Of a DNA stretch of 64,000 nucleotides, positions 43,945 to 57,451 are shown in pieces; position 1 is the stretch's first letter; each line of letters starts with the position of its first letter. The position numbers and the translations under genes are program-made. The DNA lies in the NCBI GenBank assembly GCA_015068985.1, contig SVJL01000001.1, positions 1 through 64,000 on the forward strand, read 5' to 3'. A model generated the notes under the pieces. That model saw nothing but the letters and a program-made list of their open reading frames with translations. It had not been told where the DNA came from and did not search any database. This DNA comes from Oscillospiraceae bacterium. Its GTDB lineage: Bacteria; Bacillota; Clostridia; UMGS1810.

Positions 43945-46900
43945 ATGAAATCGCAAAAATCTATATGCCTGCTTTTATGCTTTACGATTTTTTTATCAGT
44001 TATGCCGATATTCTCATTTTCCGCACCTGTTTTGGCGGAAAATGAGGATACAGCAGAAACAATTTTTAATTTTGATGATTTTGATTTTTCTGATCCCTCA
44101 CTCAGAATTGATAATTTTCCAAAAGACGATGAATTTTTTGGTGCGTGGGACAGTGAAAATGAAATCTGGACAAAAGCACCCAAGTTTAACTACGAACACG
44201 TGAGTCAATATGGCGGCTACAATATGAAAGCCGTTGAATCTTTTGTCAAAAATGGCGACTACGAAAATGCCAAGGCAGAGCTTTTAAAATATTACCGCAG
44301 TGTTAATTCACAAAGAGGTGTTGACGTTCTCGCACCAAGCCAGTCTAACCAAAACCTTGCGTCACTTCTTCTCTACAATATGCACGATATGGTTAGCAGT
44401 TCATATTATCTTGCCGGCATTTTAGAGCTGAAAAATGATATGGAATGGATTGGTATTGATGTGCTCGATACGATTGAACACTACATTGATATGGGCACAA
44501 CAACAAAGCTGCCGATTGGTTTGTATGGTCTTACTAAAGACGGATATGAAGCACTTTTCTGCAGCAACGATTCCGACTATGCACCATACATCGAGATGGT
44601 TGTTGACGGCGTAACCGAAACTGTGCCTGTTAGTGAAGCCACCTACATCCGTGCAGGCGACTATGCTAACGACAATTTTGGTGACGAGGAATACATTCGT
44701 GTTTGTGAATCGCCATCAACAATTGGTCAGCGTGACCCTGTAGATTCAGAAACCAAACGTGGATTTATGATGTTTGACCTCAGCAAATATGACAGTGGTA
44801 ACACTATCACCTATGCACAGCTCAAAATCAGAGGATGCCGCGAATATGTTGGCGGCGGAGCAGGTGATGATGCTTCCTATGTGCAAAAAGTTGCTGCCGT
44901 TGCCGACATCAACACCAACTGGACAGAAGAAATTCTCAATTGGGAAACAAACGCAACTTTGCTTTTCTCTTATGCAGGCGAAAAAGGTGTTAACTGGATT
45001 CAGCCAACTCAGGCAGCAAACGCCGACCAGATGTATGAAGAACATCTTATCCGTTTTGCATGGCTTCCTGCACTCACTGCAACCTATGTGGATTCCGGTG
45101 ATGAAACCTATTCCAGAGCATTCTTTTTGCTATTGCACGATTTTATAGAAGAAACTTATAATGTATACCGTGGTATGGAAGGCGGCTGGGAATATCCGGC
45201 AGCTCACAACAGCGTTGAAGAAGCAATGCAGCTTATTCACGGCGGCTACAGTAAAAGTCTTGACCTTTCTGTTCGTGCGGCAAACCTTGCCGAATATTTG
45301 CCCTATTATTTTGAAAGTGAATATATGACTCCCGAACTTTTCACAGTGTTCACAAAATATATGTGGGCAATGGGCGATTTGATTTCACGCTTCTGGGGCA
45401 GAAGTGAAAAAGCGGGTAACTGGGGTAACTACTCCAACAAAGGCTTTTTTGCAATTATGTCATATTATCCCGAGTTTGCCGATGCGTGCGATTGTTCACT
45501 CCCTGACGGAGAGCTCACTCCGTGGCGTCAGATTCTCAATGAACGTGTTGTTGAACACGCCACAGGCAGACTTCTTGAAGACGGAAGCTCCGAAGAGGGT
45601 AGCACATCCTATACGTGGTCAAACCTTAATAACCTATATGCCACAAAAGAAATTGCCGATAAGCTCGGCATCGACCTTGTGTATCCCCAAGAGGCTCAGG
45701 AAGGCCTTGCACGCCTTGCTCAGTATTGTACAAACCTGCTTCTTCCTTGGGGTGGCGATCCCGGATTTGGTGACTGTGTGCCTCACACAGGTGACTACCA
45801 TCCCCAAGTGTACAAAATGGGTGAGTGGTTAAACATTCCGGAGTTTCTCTACATTGGTTCAAAAGGTGAGGAAGGCACCAAGCCCGATTACACATCTGCA
45901 TATTATGATTTCAGAAAATTTATGATAATGCGTTCCGGTTGGGATAGTGACGCACACTATCTTTACACTTCAAACTCATCATCACCTTATTCTCACAATC
46001 ACTATGATGATCTTAATGTAATTGTAGCGGCGTATGGTGCATATCTTCTCATTGACCCCGGCTACTACACTCTCGAAAACAATGACCTTAATGGTCGTAG
46101 GTTAAAATCATCCTTGTCGCACAACACAATCTCAATTAATGGTTACAGCACAAAAAAATATACTGCACCGCATCTGACCGGCGACGCAGCTCTGGCTCAG
46201 GACGGTACCAAGGGTGATTTTGAATATGTTGAGTTTAATGACCATTACAATTTTGTTCGTGAGGTTACCGAGAATAACAAGAGCATTCAATACGGATCAG
46301 ATTTCAATTCAACCGATCCCGAAAGCACACCGCCGCCCTTTGAGCCCGGAATGGATTCGGCAAGAAACATTCTGTTTCTCAGACCGAACTTCTGGATTGT
46401 ATCTGACTATATGAAGCCGGTTAATCCCGACGGTCCCGACGGAAACGGCAACACATATTATCAATACTGGCACACTCTTCCCGAAAGCGGACTTGCAATT
46501 GACGGTCAGTATGTGCTCCAAGACGGTGAACAAGTTGGAGATATCAACGAGGGCGAATTTGCTTCCGAAATAGAAAACACTCACTTTGTTCCCGGCACAG
46601 GTGACGGCACAATAAGCACAAATGTTCATTCATCAGCAAACATTATGGTTGTTCCGGCAGATGTTAAACAGTCGGACGAGGATTCCGGTGTTACTCCCAA
46701 ACTTCTCAGAGGCTTGTATTCGCCGATGAAGGGCTCGGTTGTAACAACTCCATACGGTGCTTTTGAACGGACCGAAAAGGGTACAACTGTTTTTGATACA
46801 ATTCTTTTCCCAACAAGAAAGGGTGAAAAGTATGATATCACAACCACACCAAACACCGTTGTTTTGAGTGCTGACAAGACCGAGCTTGCCCAGGGTGCCG

Positions 46901-48057
46901 CCTCTTCGTTCAGTGCAAACATCAAAAACATTTCCGGTCATAATAATGATGACTATAATTTTACATATTATATTCTTCATGAAACTGACATACAGACCGA
47001 TGTTAAATTTGGTGACTATTCAACCGACGGTATGCTTGCATATTATGAAGAAGAAAAGAACGGCAAACCCAGAAACGCAATAATGAAAAACGCCACCTAC
47101 ATTGGTGACGAAGCAAATGAATACAAAATTGTTTATTCCAAAAACAAGATGGAAGACCTTAGTGTAAAATGGGAAAACGGAGAAATTATTCTTGCAACAG
47201 AAGATGAAATAGATATTTCCGGTTTAACCATTTATTCATCCTCTGAACCCACAGGTGTATTTTTGAATGATGAAGAGGTAGAATTTAGCTACACAAGCAA
47301 TTATGTATACTTTGGTGACGAGCCAATTCTCAATGGTGACAGCGTTGTCTTGCCCGAGACTCCCTCTGTTGATTCTTCCGAAGAAGACGAAGAAACTCCA
47401 ACACATGGTTCTTCAACAACCACCAAACCATCGGGCAATAACAAACCCGGAAACGTTGGCGGTGGAAGTTCGGGAGGAAGCATCGGCGGTGGCAATATTG
47501 GCGGCAATGTGACAATCCCTTCAAAAAGCGATGCTTTTGCTAAAGAACTCACTGACCACTGGGGCAAAAAAGAAATTGCTCATTTGATTGATAGCGGCAT
47601 TGTCAACGGAGACGAAAGCGGATTAAATCTAAAATCCAACATCACCCGTGCAGAGTTTGTTGCAATGGTCGTTCGTGCTCTTAAGCTCGAAATTAAGCCT
47701 TATAAGGGCAGTTTTGCAGATGTGTCTGAATCAGACTGGTATGCAAACATCATTCAGACTGCATATGATGCAAATATCATCTCCGGCACAGATAAAGGTG
47801 CAGAACCAAACAGCACTCTCACCCGTGAACAGGCTGTCAAAATTATGCTTTCTGCTTTGAAGATAAAAGCAGATGAAGAAAGTGAGTTAAATTTTGCCGA
47901 TGCCGATAATATTTCAGACTGGGCAAAACCTTTTGTTGCAAAATCTGTTGAGCTTGGTTTAATAAACGGTATGGGAGATAACCTTTTTGCACCAAAGCAT
48001 TTTGCACTCAGAGAACAAGCTATGGTAATGATATACAGAATGCTTGAAAAAGCCTGA
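43945..48057 (+). CDS. S-layer-anchored heparinase II/III-type lyase with an inserted CBM96-like domain
   Basis: 1370 residues. A signal peptide (to ~31) is followed by the start of the heparinase N-terminal part (~75-230, FVKNGDYENAKAELLKYYRS). An apparently inserted CBM96/DNRLRE-like domain sits at ~233-338 (YIRAGDYANDNFGDEEYIRV, then RGFMMFDLS). The toroid resumes at ~350-640 (RFAWLPALTATYVDSGDETY), and the beta domain follows with SHNHYDDLNVIVAAYGAYL (~683) and LIDPGYYT. After Ig-like parts, a Gly/Ser/Pro linker (~1150-1190) leads to three SLH domains (~1198-1370). It should cleave uronate polysaccharide at the cell surface. It follows the N-SLH gene by 15 bases with AAAGGAGG. Confidence 0.83.
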   Translation: MKSQKSICLLLCFTIFLSVMPIFSFSAPVLAENEDTAETIFNFDDFDFSDPSLRIDNFPKDDEFFGAWDSENEIWTKAPKFNYEHVSQYGGYNMKAVESFVKNGDYENAKAELLKYYRSVNSQRGVDVLAPSQSNQNLASLLLYNMHDMVSSSYYLAGILELKNDMEWIGIDVLDTIEHYIDMGTTTKLPIGLYGLTKDGYEALFCSNDSDYAPYIEMVVDGVTETVPVSEATYIRAGDYANDNFGDEEYIRVCESPSTIGQRDPVDSETKRGFMMFDLSKYDSGNTITYAQLKIRGCREYVGGGAGDDASYVQKVAAVADINTNWTEEILNWETNATLLFSYAGEKGVNWIQPTQAANADQMYEEHLIRFAWLPALTATYVDSGDETYSRAFFLLLHDFIEETYNVYRGMEGGWEYPAAHNSVEEAMQLIHGGYSKSLDLSVRAANLAEYLPYYFESEYMTPELFTVFTKYMWAMGDLISRFWGRSEKAGNWGNYSNKGFFAIMSYYPEFADACDCSLPDGELTPWRQILNERVVEHATGRLLEDGSSEEGSTSYTWSNLNNLYATKEIADKLGIDLVYPQEAQEGLARLAQYCTNLLLPWGGDPGFGDCVPHTGDYHPQVYKMGEWLNIPEFLYIGSKGEEGTKPDYTSAYYDFRKFMIMRSGWDSDAHYLYTSNSSSPYSHNHYDDLNVIVAAYGAYLLIDPGYYTLENNDLNGRRLKSSLSHNTISINGYSTKKYTAPHLTGDAALAQDGTKGDFEYVEFNDHYNFVREVTENNKSIQYGSDFNSTDPESTPPPFEPGMDSARNILFLRPNFWIVSDYMKPVNPDGPDGNGNTYYQYWHTLPESGLAIDGQYVLQDGEQVGDINEGEFASEIENTHFVPGTGDGTISTNVHSSANIMVVPADVKQSDEDSGVTPKLLRGLYSPMKGSVVTTPYGAFERTEKGTTVFDTILFPTRKGEKYDITTTPNTVVLSADKTELAQGAASSFSANIKNISGHNNDDYNFTYYILHETDIQTDVKFGDYSTDGMLAYYEEEKNGKPRNAIMKNATYIGDEANEYKIVYSKNKMEDLSVKWENGEIILATEDEIDISGLTIYSSSEPTGVFLNDEEVEFSYTSNYVYFGDEPILNGDSVVLPETPSVDSSEEDEETPTHGSSTTTKPSGNNKPGNVGGGSSGGSIGGGNIGGNVTIPSKSDAFAKELTDHWGKKEIAHLIDSGIVNGDESGLNLKSNITRAEFVAMVVRALKLEIKPYKGSFADVSESDWYANIIQTAYDANIISGTDKGAEPNSTLTREQAVKIMLSALKIKADEESELNFADADNISDWAKPFVAKSVELGLINGMGDNLFAPKHFALREQAMVMIYRMLEKA

Positions 48058-48097
48058 AAGATAGCTGAATCATAGTGATAAAGGAGATTTATAATCT

Positions 48098-48925
48098 ATG
48101 AAAAATTCTATTGGTGTTATATATCAGCTTGCCGATGTGTTAAGCTATGGCAGTTCAAAGCTCGAAGCTCTCGGTGCAGAATGTGTGCAGCTGCAATGTT
48201 TTACCCCTGAACTTCTGACAGAAGAAAATGCCCTCAAAGTCAAGTCAAGTCTTGACGGCAAAGTCAGAATATCGTCTTTCTGGGCAGGTTGGTCCGGCCC
48301 TCAGATGTGGAATTTCACAAGCGGGCCCTCAACCTTGGGATTGGTGCCGCAAAGCTTTCGTGCAATGCGTTTAAAAGAGCTTTGCAAAGGGGCAGATTTT
48401 GCCGCTATGCTCGGCGTTAAAAATATGGCAACTCACGTTGGCTTTATTCCTGAAAACCCGTCAACCGAGGCGTATCGTGATTTGTGTGAAGCGATAAGAT
48501 ATATTGTGCTGTATTGCAAAGATAAAGGACTTAATTTCAACTTTGAAACAGGGCAAGAAACCCCTGTAACGCTTATGCGAATGATAACCGATATTGGCGA
48601 AGATAATGTTGGCATTAATCTTGACCCTGCAAATCTAATTCTTTACGGCAAGGGCAATCCCGTTGACGCTCTCGATATTTTTAAGGGCAGAATAAACGGA
48701 GTGCACGTTAAAGACGGAAACTATCCAACTTCGTTCTATAATCTTGGCGAAGAAAAGGTTGTTGGTGAGGGTAGTGTTAATTTTCCCATTTTTTTGCCAA
48801 AGTTAATTAATCAGGGCTACACCGGAGACCTTTATATTGAAAGGGAAATAAGCGGCGAACAGCAAATTACAGACATAAAGAAAACATTTGATTATGTCAG
48901 AAATATTCTTGGTTCAAATGCTTGA
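48098..48925 (+). CDS. Sugar phosphate isomerase/epimerase (TIM barrel)
   Basis: 275 residues. Landmarks are NMATHVGFIPENP, FNFETGQETPVTL (Glu ligand), VGINLDPANLILYGKGNP (Asp), VHVKDGNYP (His/Asp) and DLYIEREISG (final Glu), all of the xylose-isomerase-like AP-endonuclease-2 family. It is related to, but not a close copy of, the isomerase at 30612. It ends the accessory region, 40 bases after the anchored lyase gene, with AAAGGAG before the ATG. Likely handles a sugar acid or keto-sugar released from the glycan. Confidence 0.83.
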   Translation: MKNSIGVIYQLADVLSYGSSKLEALGAECVQLQCFTPELLTEENALKVKSSLDGKVRISSFWAGWSGPQMWNFTSGPSTLGLVPQSFRAMRLKELCKGADFAAMLGVKNMATHVGFIPENPSTEAYRDLCEAIRYIVLYCKDKGLNFNFETGQETPVTLMRMITDIGEDNVGINLDPANLILYGKGNPVDALDIFKGRINGVHVKDGNYPTSFYNLGEEKVVGEGSVNFPIFLPKLINQGYTGDLYIEREISGEQQITDIKKTFDYVRNILGSNA

Positions 48926-48997
48926 CCAAAAAAATTTATATTTGATTTTTCAAAAGAGGTTGTCGCTATGGGGTGTAACCCTAAAGCATAGTAATTC

Positions 48998-49033
48998 AAA
49001 AGGCAGAAACGATTGATTTCGTTTCTGCCTTTT
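48998..49033 (+). terminator. Intrinsic terminator closing the accessory region
   Basis: AAAAGGCAGAAAC (48998-49010) and GTTTCTGCCTTTT (49021-49033) form a perfect 13-bp stem that can be extended by two more pairs into the loop. The right arm ends in a T-run. A smaller CTATGGGG...CCCTAAAGCATAG hairpin lies just upstream. Together they isolate the ATP synthase operon. Confidence 0.82.
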
Positions 49034-49132
49034 ATCGTAGCTATCCGAGCTATTATAAATGCGTTGTATGGACCGGCCTGTGCGAGAGTTCCGCATATTC
49101 CCAAAAATACATTGTTAAAAAAATATTTATAC
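49034..49132. repeat. Short spacer with a degenerate copy of the GCGTTGTAG-type element
   Basis: Within the ~320-base gap 48926-49248 no gene is supported. Bases 49056-49096 (TGCGTTGTATGGACCGGCCT and following) resemble the left part of the element at 29767-29790 but lack the right inverted end. It looks like a decayed fragment. The rest of the gap holds the terminator and the atp promoter. Confidence 0.35.
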
Positions 49133-49161
49133 TTGTATTTACACTCTATATATGGTATACT
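49133..49161 (+). promoter_or_regulatory. Promoter of the ATP synthase operon
   Basis: TTGTAT (49133-49138) and TATACT (49156-49161) with a 17-base spacer, 87 bases before the first atp start codon. Good housekeeping-type promoter. Confidence 0.7.
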
Positions 49162-49248
49162 ATTAAAGTATGATAGCAGAATATGGAATAAAATAAATTA
49201 AAAAACATTTTTTGCTATTTAACGTGACTTAAAAGAGGTGATAACATC

Positions 49249-49671
49249 TTGCCAAAAGCCGAAAAAATTGTTTTGGAAGAAACGCGTAATATTGCGGGTT
49301 GGACAATAGTTTTCAGTGTCATAATGCAAATAATATTTATTTTTTGCGGATTCTGGAACTATAAGGTTTTTCTTGGTAATGTTCTATCGTCATCGCTGAT
49401 GATATTCAACTTTTATCTTATGGGTATCTCTGTCCAAAAGGCGGTTGCATCAGGTGATGAAAAAGAAGCCAGAAAAATTATGAAGCTGTCTCACTCTCTT
49501 CGCACGTTTTTGATTTTTGTAGTAGTTGTTATAGGAGTTGTATTACCTTTTTTCTCAACAGCTGCAACGATTATCCCTCTGTTTTTTACTCGAATAGCAG
49601 TAACTGCTAATTCCATTGTGAAAAACAAGAAAAAAGCAAAGGAGGTGTCCTCACAAAATGAATCGCAATAG
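49249..49671 (+). CDS. atpI: ATP synthase subunit I (AtpI-like membrane protein)
   Basis: 140 residues with about four hydrophobic segments (around 17-35, 45-65, 85-100, 105-125) and a basic C-terminus KNKKKAKE. AtpI proteins are poorly conserved and help c-ring assembly. The call rests on size, membrane topology and its place as first gene of the atp operon. The start is TTG at 49249 with AAAGAGGTG eight bases upstream; no ATG lies in a better place. Its 3' end overlaps atpB by 14 bases. Confidence 0.75.
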   Translation: MPKAEKIVLEETRNIAGWTIVFSVIMQIIFIFCGFWNYKVFLGNVLSSSLMIFNFYLMGISVQKAVASGDEKEARKIMKLSHSLRTFLIFVVVVIGVVLPFFSTAATIIPLFFTRIAVTANSIVKNKKKAKEVSSQNESQ

Positions 49672-50536
49672 CCGCTCGTTCAAAGCGGTTGATATTATCT
49701 ACATTCTTATGATGGTTGTGCCAATATGCTTTTCTATTGTTATAAAGGTTCTTACAAAAGGAGCTTCCGATGGCATAAGCATAACCGGTGCCGACATTTT
49801 CTTTGTTATTGATATGCCGATTCAGAATTTACCTATCACCGAATCACAAATAAATTCGTGGATGGTTATGATTGCAGTAACAGGATTGTGTCTGTTTCTT
49901 ACTCATGGTATCACATCCGATAAGACTTTAATACGTCATCATATTGCGGAATGGATAGTAGAAAAAGTAAGTGCCATGACAAAAAACAATATGGGTGCAT
50001 ATTTTTCAGGATTTGCGCCTTTTGTTGTTTCTATTATTTCTTTGTCGGCATTTTCGAGTTTGCTGACACTTTTCGGTCTTTATCCACCAACTTCGGATAT
50101 AAATATTGTTGGAGGTTGGGCAATACTTGTATTTGTTCTCATAACATACTATAAGCTCAAGTGCGGACCTGTTTTTTATGTCAAAACAATGGCGTCGCCC
50201 TTGCTTCTTACACCGTTAAATGTTATAAGCGAAGTTGCAACTCCGATTTCTATGGCATTTCGTCATTATGGTAATGTTTTGTCAGGTTCGGTAATTTCGG
50301 TTTTGGTAGCGGCCGGACTGCAGTTCCTTTCTTCTAAGCTACTCGGATTTTTGCCTGGCTTTTTGAATGGGATACCATTTTTGCAAATTGGTATTCCGGC
50401 AATATTGTCAATTTATTTTGATGTGTTCAGCGGCTGTCTGCAGGCATATATATTTGCTATGCTTACTATGATGTATATTTCTGATGGTTTTCCTGCTGAA
50501 GAATATGGTAAAAGAAAATTAAAAAATAATAATTAA
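49658..50536 (+). CDS. atpB: F-type ATP synthase subunit a
   Basis: 292-residue membrane subunit that carries ions to and from the c-ring. The essential Arg is R202 in ISMAFRHYGN, and the last helices include YIFAMLTMMYI. Several hydrophobic spans and a long N-terminal extracytoplasmic loop make it slightly longer than many clostridial homologs. AAGGAGGTG lies upstream of the ATG, inside atpI. It should pair with the unusual c subunit encoded next. Confidence 0.9.
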   Translation: MNRNSRSFKAVDIIYILMMVVPICFSIVIKVLTKGASDGISITGADIFFVIDMPIQNLPITESQINSWMVMIAVTGLCLFLTHGITSDKTLIRHHIAEWIVEKVSAMTKNNMGAYFSGFAPFVVSIISLSAFSSLLTLFGLYPPTSDINIVGGWAILVFVLITYYKLKCGPVFYVKTMASPLLLTPLNVISEVATPISMAFRHYGNVLSGSVISVLVAAGLQFLSSKLLGFLPGFLNGIPFLQIGIPAILSIYFDVFSGCLQAYIFAMLTMMYISDGFPAEEYGKRKLKNNN

Positions 50537-50836
<300 letters not shown>

Positions 50837-50853
50837 TTTTGGAGTGAATAACT

Positions 50854-51352
50854 ATGCAATCGTTGGATATAATTTCTGTTAATTTATGGCAGATAATAAT
50901 TTCACTGGCTAATCTTTTGATTTTGTTGCTGTTGGTAAAAAAGTTTCTTTTCAAACCCGTCAACAATATGCTTGCCAAAAGACAAGCAGAGCTTGATTCC
51001 AAGTATAATGCAGCAAACGAAGCAAAAGCCAATGCTCTTCGTGACGAGAACTATTGGAAAGAAAAAAGGCAAAGTGTTGATTCTGAAGCTGATTCAATAA
51101 TCAAAAAGGCATCAGATAATGCTAAATTGCGTGGCGACAGAATAATTGAAGAAGCCAAAGACAAAGCCGATGGCATTGTGCGTCAGGCTCAGCTTGAAGC
51201 CGAACTCGAAATGAAAAAGGCTTCAGAAGGAATTAAACGTGAAATTGTCGACATTTCGGCAGCATTGGCAGAAAAAATGCTTTCGCGTGAAATTAATGTT
51301 GACGATCATCGTGCACTGATTGATTCCGCAATTGAAAAAATAGGTGATGATA

Positions 51353-51369
<17 letters not shown>
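50854..51369 (+). CDS. atpF: F-type ATP synthase subunit b
   Basis: 171 residues: one N-terminal membrane helix (~8-30, IISLANLLILLLLVKKFLF) followed by a long charged coiled-coil stalk rich in Ala, Lys and Glu. It forms the peripheral stator with delta. Length and topology are normal. TTGGAGTG precedes the ATG. Its end overlaps the start of the delta gene. Confidence 0.93.
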
Positions 51370-53373
<2,004 letters not shown>

Positions 53374-53378
53374 AATAA

Positions 53379-54182
53379 ATGGGAGCAGATATCAAGAAAC
53401 TAAGAAGTCGTATAAAAAGTGTTGATTCAACTCTTCATTTAACAAAAGCAATGGGGCTTGTTGCGTCGTCAAAAATTCGTCGTGCAACAGAGGCGATGAA
53501 TAAGAGCAAGGAGTATGAAAAAGCTTTTTCAAATGTTATAAATATGCTCACCTCTTGTCAGGAATGCAGCACAAGTCCATATATGCAAGAAAATAGCACA
53601 GGCAAAATATGCTTGGTTGTTATTGCAGGTGATCGTGGTCTTGCAGGCGGTTATAATGCAAATATTTTCCGCTTTGCAAAAGAATATGACAATGCAGAAA
53701 TAATTCCAATCGGAAAACGTTCTTGCGACAGATATTCGGGTGAGGTTGTTCTTGCCGAAAGCTTTTCTTCTAACGATGCTGTAACAATGTCGCAAGAACT
53801 TTGTTCAAGATTTGCTAAAGGTGAATTTGATAAAGTTGGAATAATTTGCACAAAGTATATTTCAATTATGTCGCAAGAACCACAAATAAAATGGATTCTT
53901 CCTTTGCAAAAAGGGGAGGGAGCAAACAGCTCAAGCATGCTTTTTGAGCCTGATGAAGTGACAATTTTGAATTCTGTTATATCAGAATATATAGCGGCAA
54001 CAATTGTGTCATCAGTGAGAGAAAGCTATGCTGCAGAGGTTGCAGCAAGAAGATTTGCCATGGATTCAGCGGGCAAAAATGCTCAAACTATGCTCGATGA
54101 TTTGCAACTCAAATATAATCGTGCAAGACAAGGCGCAATCACTCAGGAAATTACTGAAATTGTTGCAGGAAGCAACGTGTAG
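53379..54182 (+). CDS. atpG: F-type ATP synthase subunit gamma
   Basis: 267 residues, central rotor shaft. The N-terminal helix has KKLRSRIKSVDSTLHLTKAM and the C-terminal helix has RRFAMDSAGKNAQTMLDDL and YNRARQGAITQEITEIV, both diagnostic. It is somewhat shorter than the common 285-290 residues, the difference lying in the middle Rossmann-like domain. Confidence 0.95.
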   Translation: MGADIKKLRSRIKSVDSTLHLTKAMGLVASSKIRRATEAMNKSKEYEKAFSNVINMLTSCQECSTSPYMQENSTGKICLVVIAGDRGLAGGYNANIFRFAKEYDNAEIIPIGKRSCDRYSGEVVLAESFSSNDAVTMSQELCSRFAKGEFDKVGIICTKYISIMSQEPQIKWILPLQKGEGANSSSMLFEPDEVTILNSVISEYIAATIVSSVRESYAAEVAARRFAMDSAGKNAQTMLDDLQLKYNRARQGAITQEITEIVAGSNV

Positions 54183-54199
54183 CTTTGTGTGTGCACTAA

Positions 54200-55875
<1,676 letters not shown>

Positions 55876-55883
55876 GATTTTAG

Positions 55884-55917
55884 CGGCTGTCTCTGGTTTA
55901 TGAGGCAGCCGTTTTGT
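55884..55917 (+). terminator. Terminator of the ATP synthase operon
   Basis: CGGCTGTCTC (55884-55893) pairs with GAGGCAGCCG (55902-55911) with one G-U pair, followed by TTTTGTT. It starts nine bases after the atpC stop. Confidence 0.82.
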
Positions 55918-55969
55918 TACGGTTTTTTGTAGAAATTAATAACAATTTGTTAAATAATATGATTTTTAG

Positions 55970-55998
55970 TTAACAAATTGCAATTTGTGTGTTATAAT
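55970..55998 (+). promoter_or_regulatory. Promoter of the RelQ-type gene
   Basis: TTAACA (55970-55975) and a perfect TATAAT (55993-55998) with a 17-base spacer, 54 bases upstream of the ATG. Confidence 0.65.
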
Positions 55999-56051
55999 GT
56001 ATTCGTAACTAAGAATTTATAATAGTTAAATTATAAACACGGAGGTGTGCA

Positions 56052-56750
56052 ATGTATCCCGAAAGAGAACTTCACAAAACTTTTATTTCGTCCGAAACTC
56101 CTGTTTTGCCCGACAATTTTAATGTTGAAGCTTTTATGGAGGGGATGAACGATTTTAAAGAATTTATGATGATGTATAGCTGTGCAATACGTGAAGTCCG
56201 TACAAAGTTTGAAGTACTCAACGACGACTTTTCTGTTGCCTACAGACGTAATCCCATAGAAATGATAAAATCAAGAGTTAAAAGTCCTGCAAGCATAGCC
56301 GGCAAACTCAATCGAAAAGGGCTGCCAATAACAATGGACTCTGTTTTGAACAATCTAAATGACGTTGCCGGCATAAGAGTTATTTGCTCTTTTATTGACG
56401 ACATATATATGATTGCCGATATGTTTACAAGCCAGGACGATATAACGGTTATAGAAGTTAAAGATTACATAAAGAACCCAAAACCAAACGGATACCGCAG
56501 CTATCATATGATAATTGAGGTTCCGGTGTTCTTTTCTAATCGTAAAAAGAATATGAGAGTTGAGGTTCAGCTTAGGACAATTGCCATGGATTTTTGGGCA
56601 AGTCTTGAACATAAAATGAAATATAAAAAAGATATTAAAGCTAAGGATATTCTTCGTCTTGAAGCTGAACTTGCAGAATGTGCAGAAATCATCGCTTCAA
56701 CAGATTTGAAGATGCAAAAAATCAATGATGAATTAAACGGCGTTTCCTGA
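56052..56750 (+). CDS. Small alarmone synthetase (RelQ/YjbM-type GTP pyrophosphokinase)
   Basis: 232 residues with only the (p)ppGpp synthetase domain and no HD hydrolase domain. Landmarks are IKSRVKSPASIAGKLNRKG (~75), LNDVAGIRVICSFIDD, KPNGYRSYHMII, VEVQLRTIAMDFWASLEHK and a C-terminal helix for oligomerisation. It would make (p)ppGpp from GTP/GDP and ATP in response to envelope or other stress. GGAGGTG precedes the ATG. It has its own promoter and terminator. Confidence 0.92.
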   Translation: MYPERELHKTFISSETPVLPDNFNVEAFMEGMNDFKEFMMMYSCAIREVRTKFEVLNDDFSVAYRRNPIEMIKSRVKSPASIAGKLNRKGLPITMDSVLNNLNDVAGIRVICSFIDDIYMIADMFTSQDDITVIEVKDYIKNPKPNGYRSYHMIIEVPVFFSNRKKNMRVEVQLRTIAMDFWASLEHKMKYKKDIKAKDILRLEAELAECAEIIASTDLKMQKINDELNGVS

Positions 56751-56765
56751 ATATAAACAAAATAA

Positions 56766-56806
56766 AAAACTGTCAAGCAGTTGTTGTACTGTTTGACAGT
56801 TTTTTT
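56766..56806 (+). terminator. Intrinsic terminator after the RelQ-type gene
   Basis: AAAACTGTCAAGCAG (56766-56780) pairs with CTGTTTGACAGTTTT (56789-56803) with one G-U pair, and continues into a T-run. Confidence 0.85.
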
Positions 56807-56909
56807 ACGGATAATTTTATTGTCAAATCTGCTCGAAAACGTCAAAAACGAAATATTTGCTTTCAAGGATTAAATCTGCAAAAAATATTACGGGGTTTTG
56901 ATTAAAGGC

Positions 56910-56938
56910 TTTACATTTATTCTTTATTTTTGTATAAT
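56910..56938 (+). promoter_or_regulatory. Promoter of the Lrp/AsnC-transhydrogenase unit
   Basis: TTTACA (56910-56915) and TATAAT (56933-56938), 17-base spacer, 26 bases before the ATG at 56964. Confidence 0.7.
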
Positions 56939-56963
56939 CAAAGAAAAAAATGAGGTGCAGATT

Positions 56964-57413
56964 ATGGACGCAATAGATTATCAGATTTTATCTTGTCTGA
57001 AAGAAAATTCACGAGAGAATGCAACCAATATCGGTGCAAAAATTAATCTTTCTACGTCTGCTGTTATAGAACGAATAAAAAAACTCGAAAATTCCGGTTT
57101 GATTGAACAATACACAACATTGATAAATCAAAGTATGCTTGGAAGAGAGCTTATGGCTTTTATCACAGTTCGTCTTGAACATCCAAAATACTATGAAAAT
57201 TTTGTAAATACGGTTAATGAAAACACTTCAATCTCCGAGTGTTACTATATTGCCGGAGATTTCGACTTTATATTGAAAATAATCACAAAAAGCGGAAAAA
57301 CTCTGGAACAAATTCTCAATGTTATCAAATCTATCAACGGTGTTTCTATGACACGCACATCTGTTGTTCTTTCGGAAAATAAACATGACGTGTGTCTTCT
57401 TCCTGATAAATAA
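56964..57413 (+). CDS. Lrp/AsnC family transcriptional regulator
   Basis: 149 residues: N-terminal winged helix (MDAIDYQILSCLKENSREN, then STSAVIERIKKLENSGLIEQY) and a C-terminal RAM ligand-binding domain (FITVRLEHP, YYIAGDFDFILKIITK). The frame is open to 56898 but that stretch is hydrophobic and covers the promoter; GAGGTG seven bases before 56964 supports the chosen start. It lies 38 bases before the transhydrogenase genes, so it may autoregulate and control them in response to an amino acid. Confidence 0.92.
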   Translation: MDAIDYQILSCLKENSRENATNIGAKINLSTSAVIERIKKLENSGLIEQYTTLINQSMLGRELMAFITVRLEHPKYYENFVNTVNENTSISECYYIAGDFDFILKIITKSGKTLEQILNVIKSINGVSMTRTSVVLSENKHDVCLLPDK

Positions 57414-57451
57414 AATTATTTATAAATATAAAAAAGAAAGAGGTTATTATT

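Noticed and set aside
48892-49104. A 70-codon minus-strand frame between the isomerase and atpI
   Set aside because: It crosses the terminator stem and a degenerate repeat and has no coding signs.
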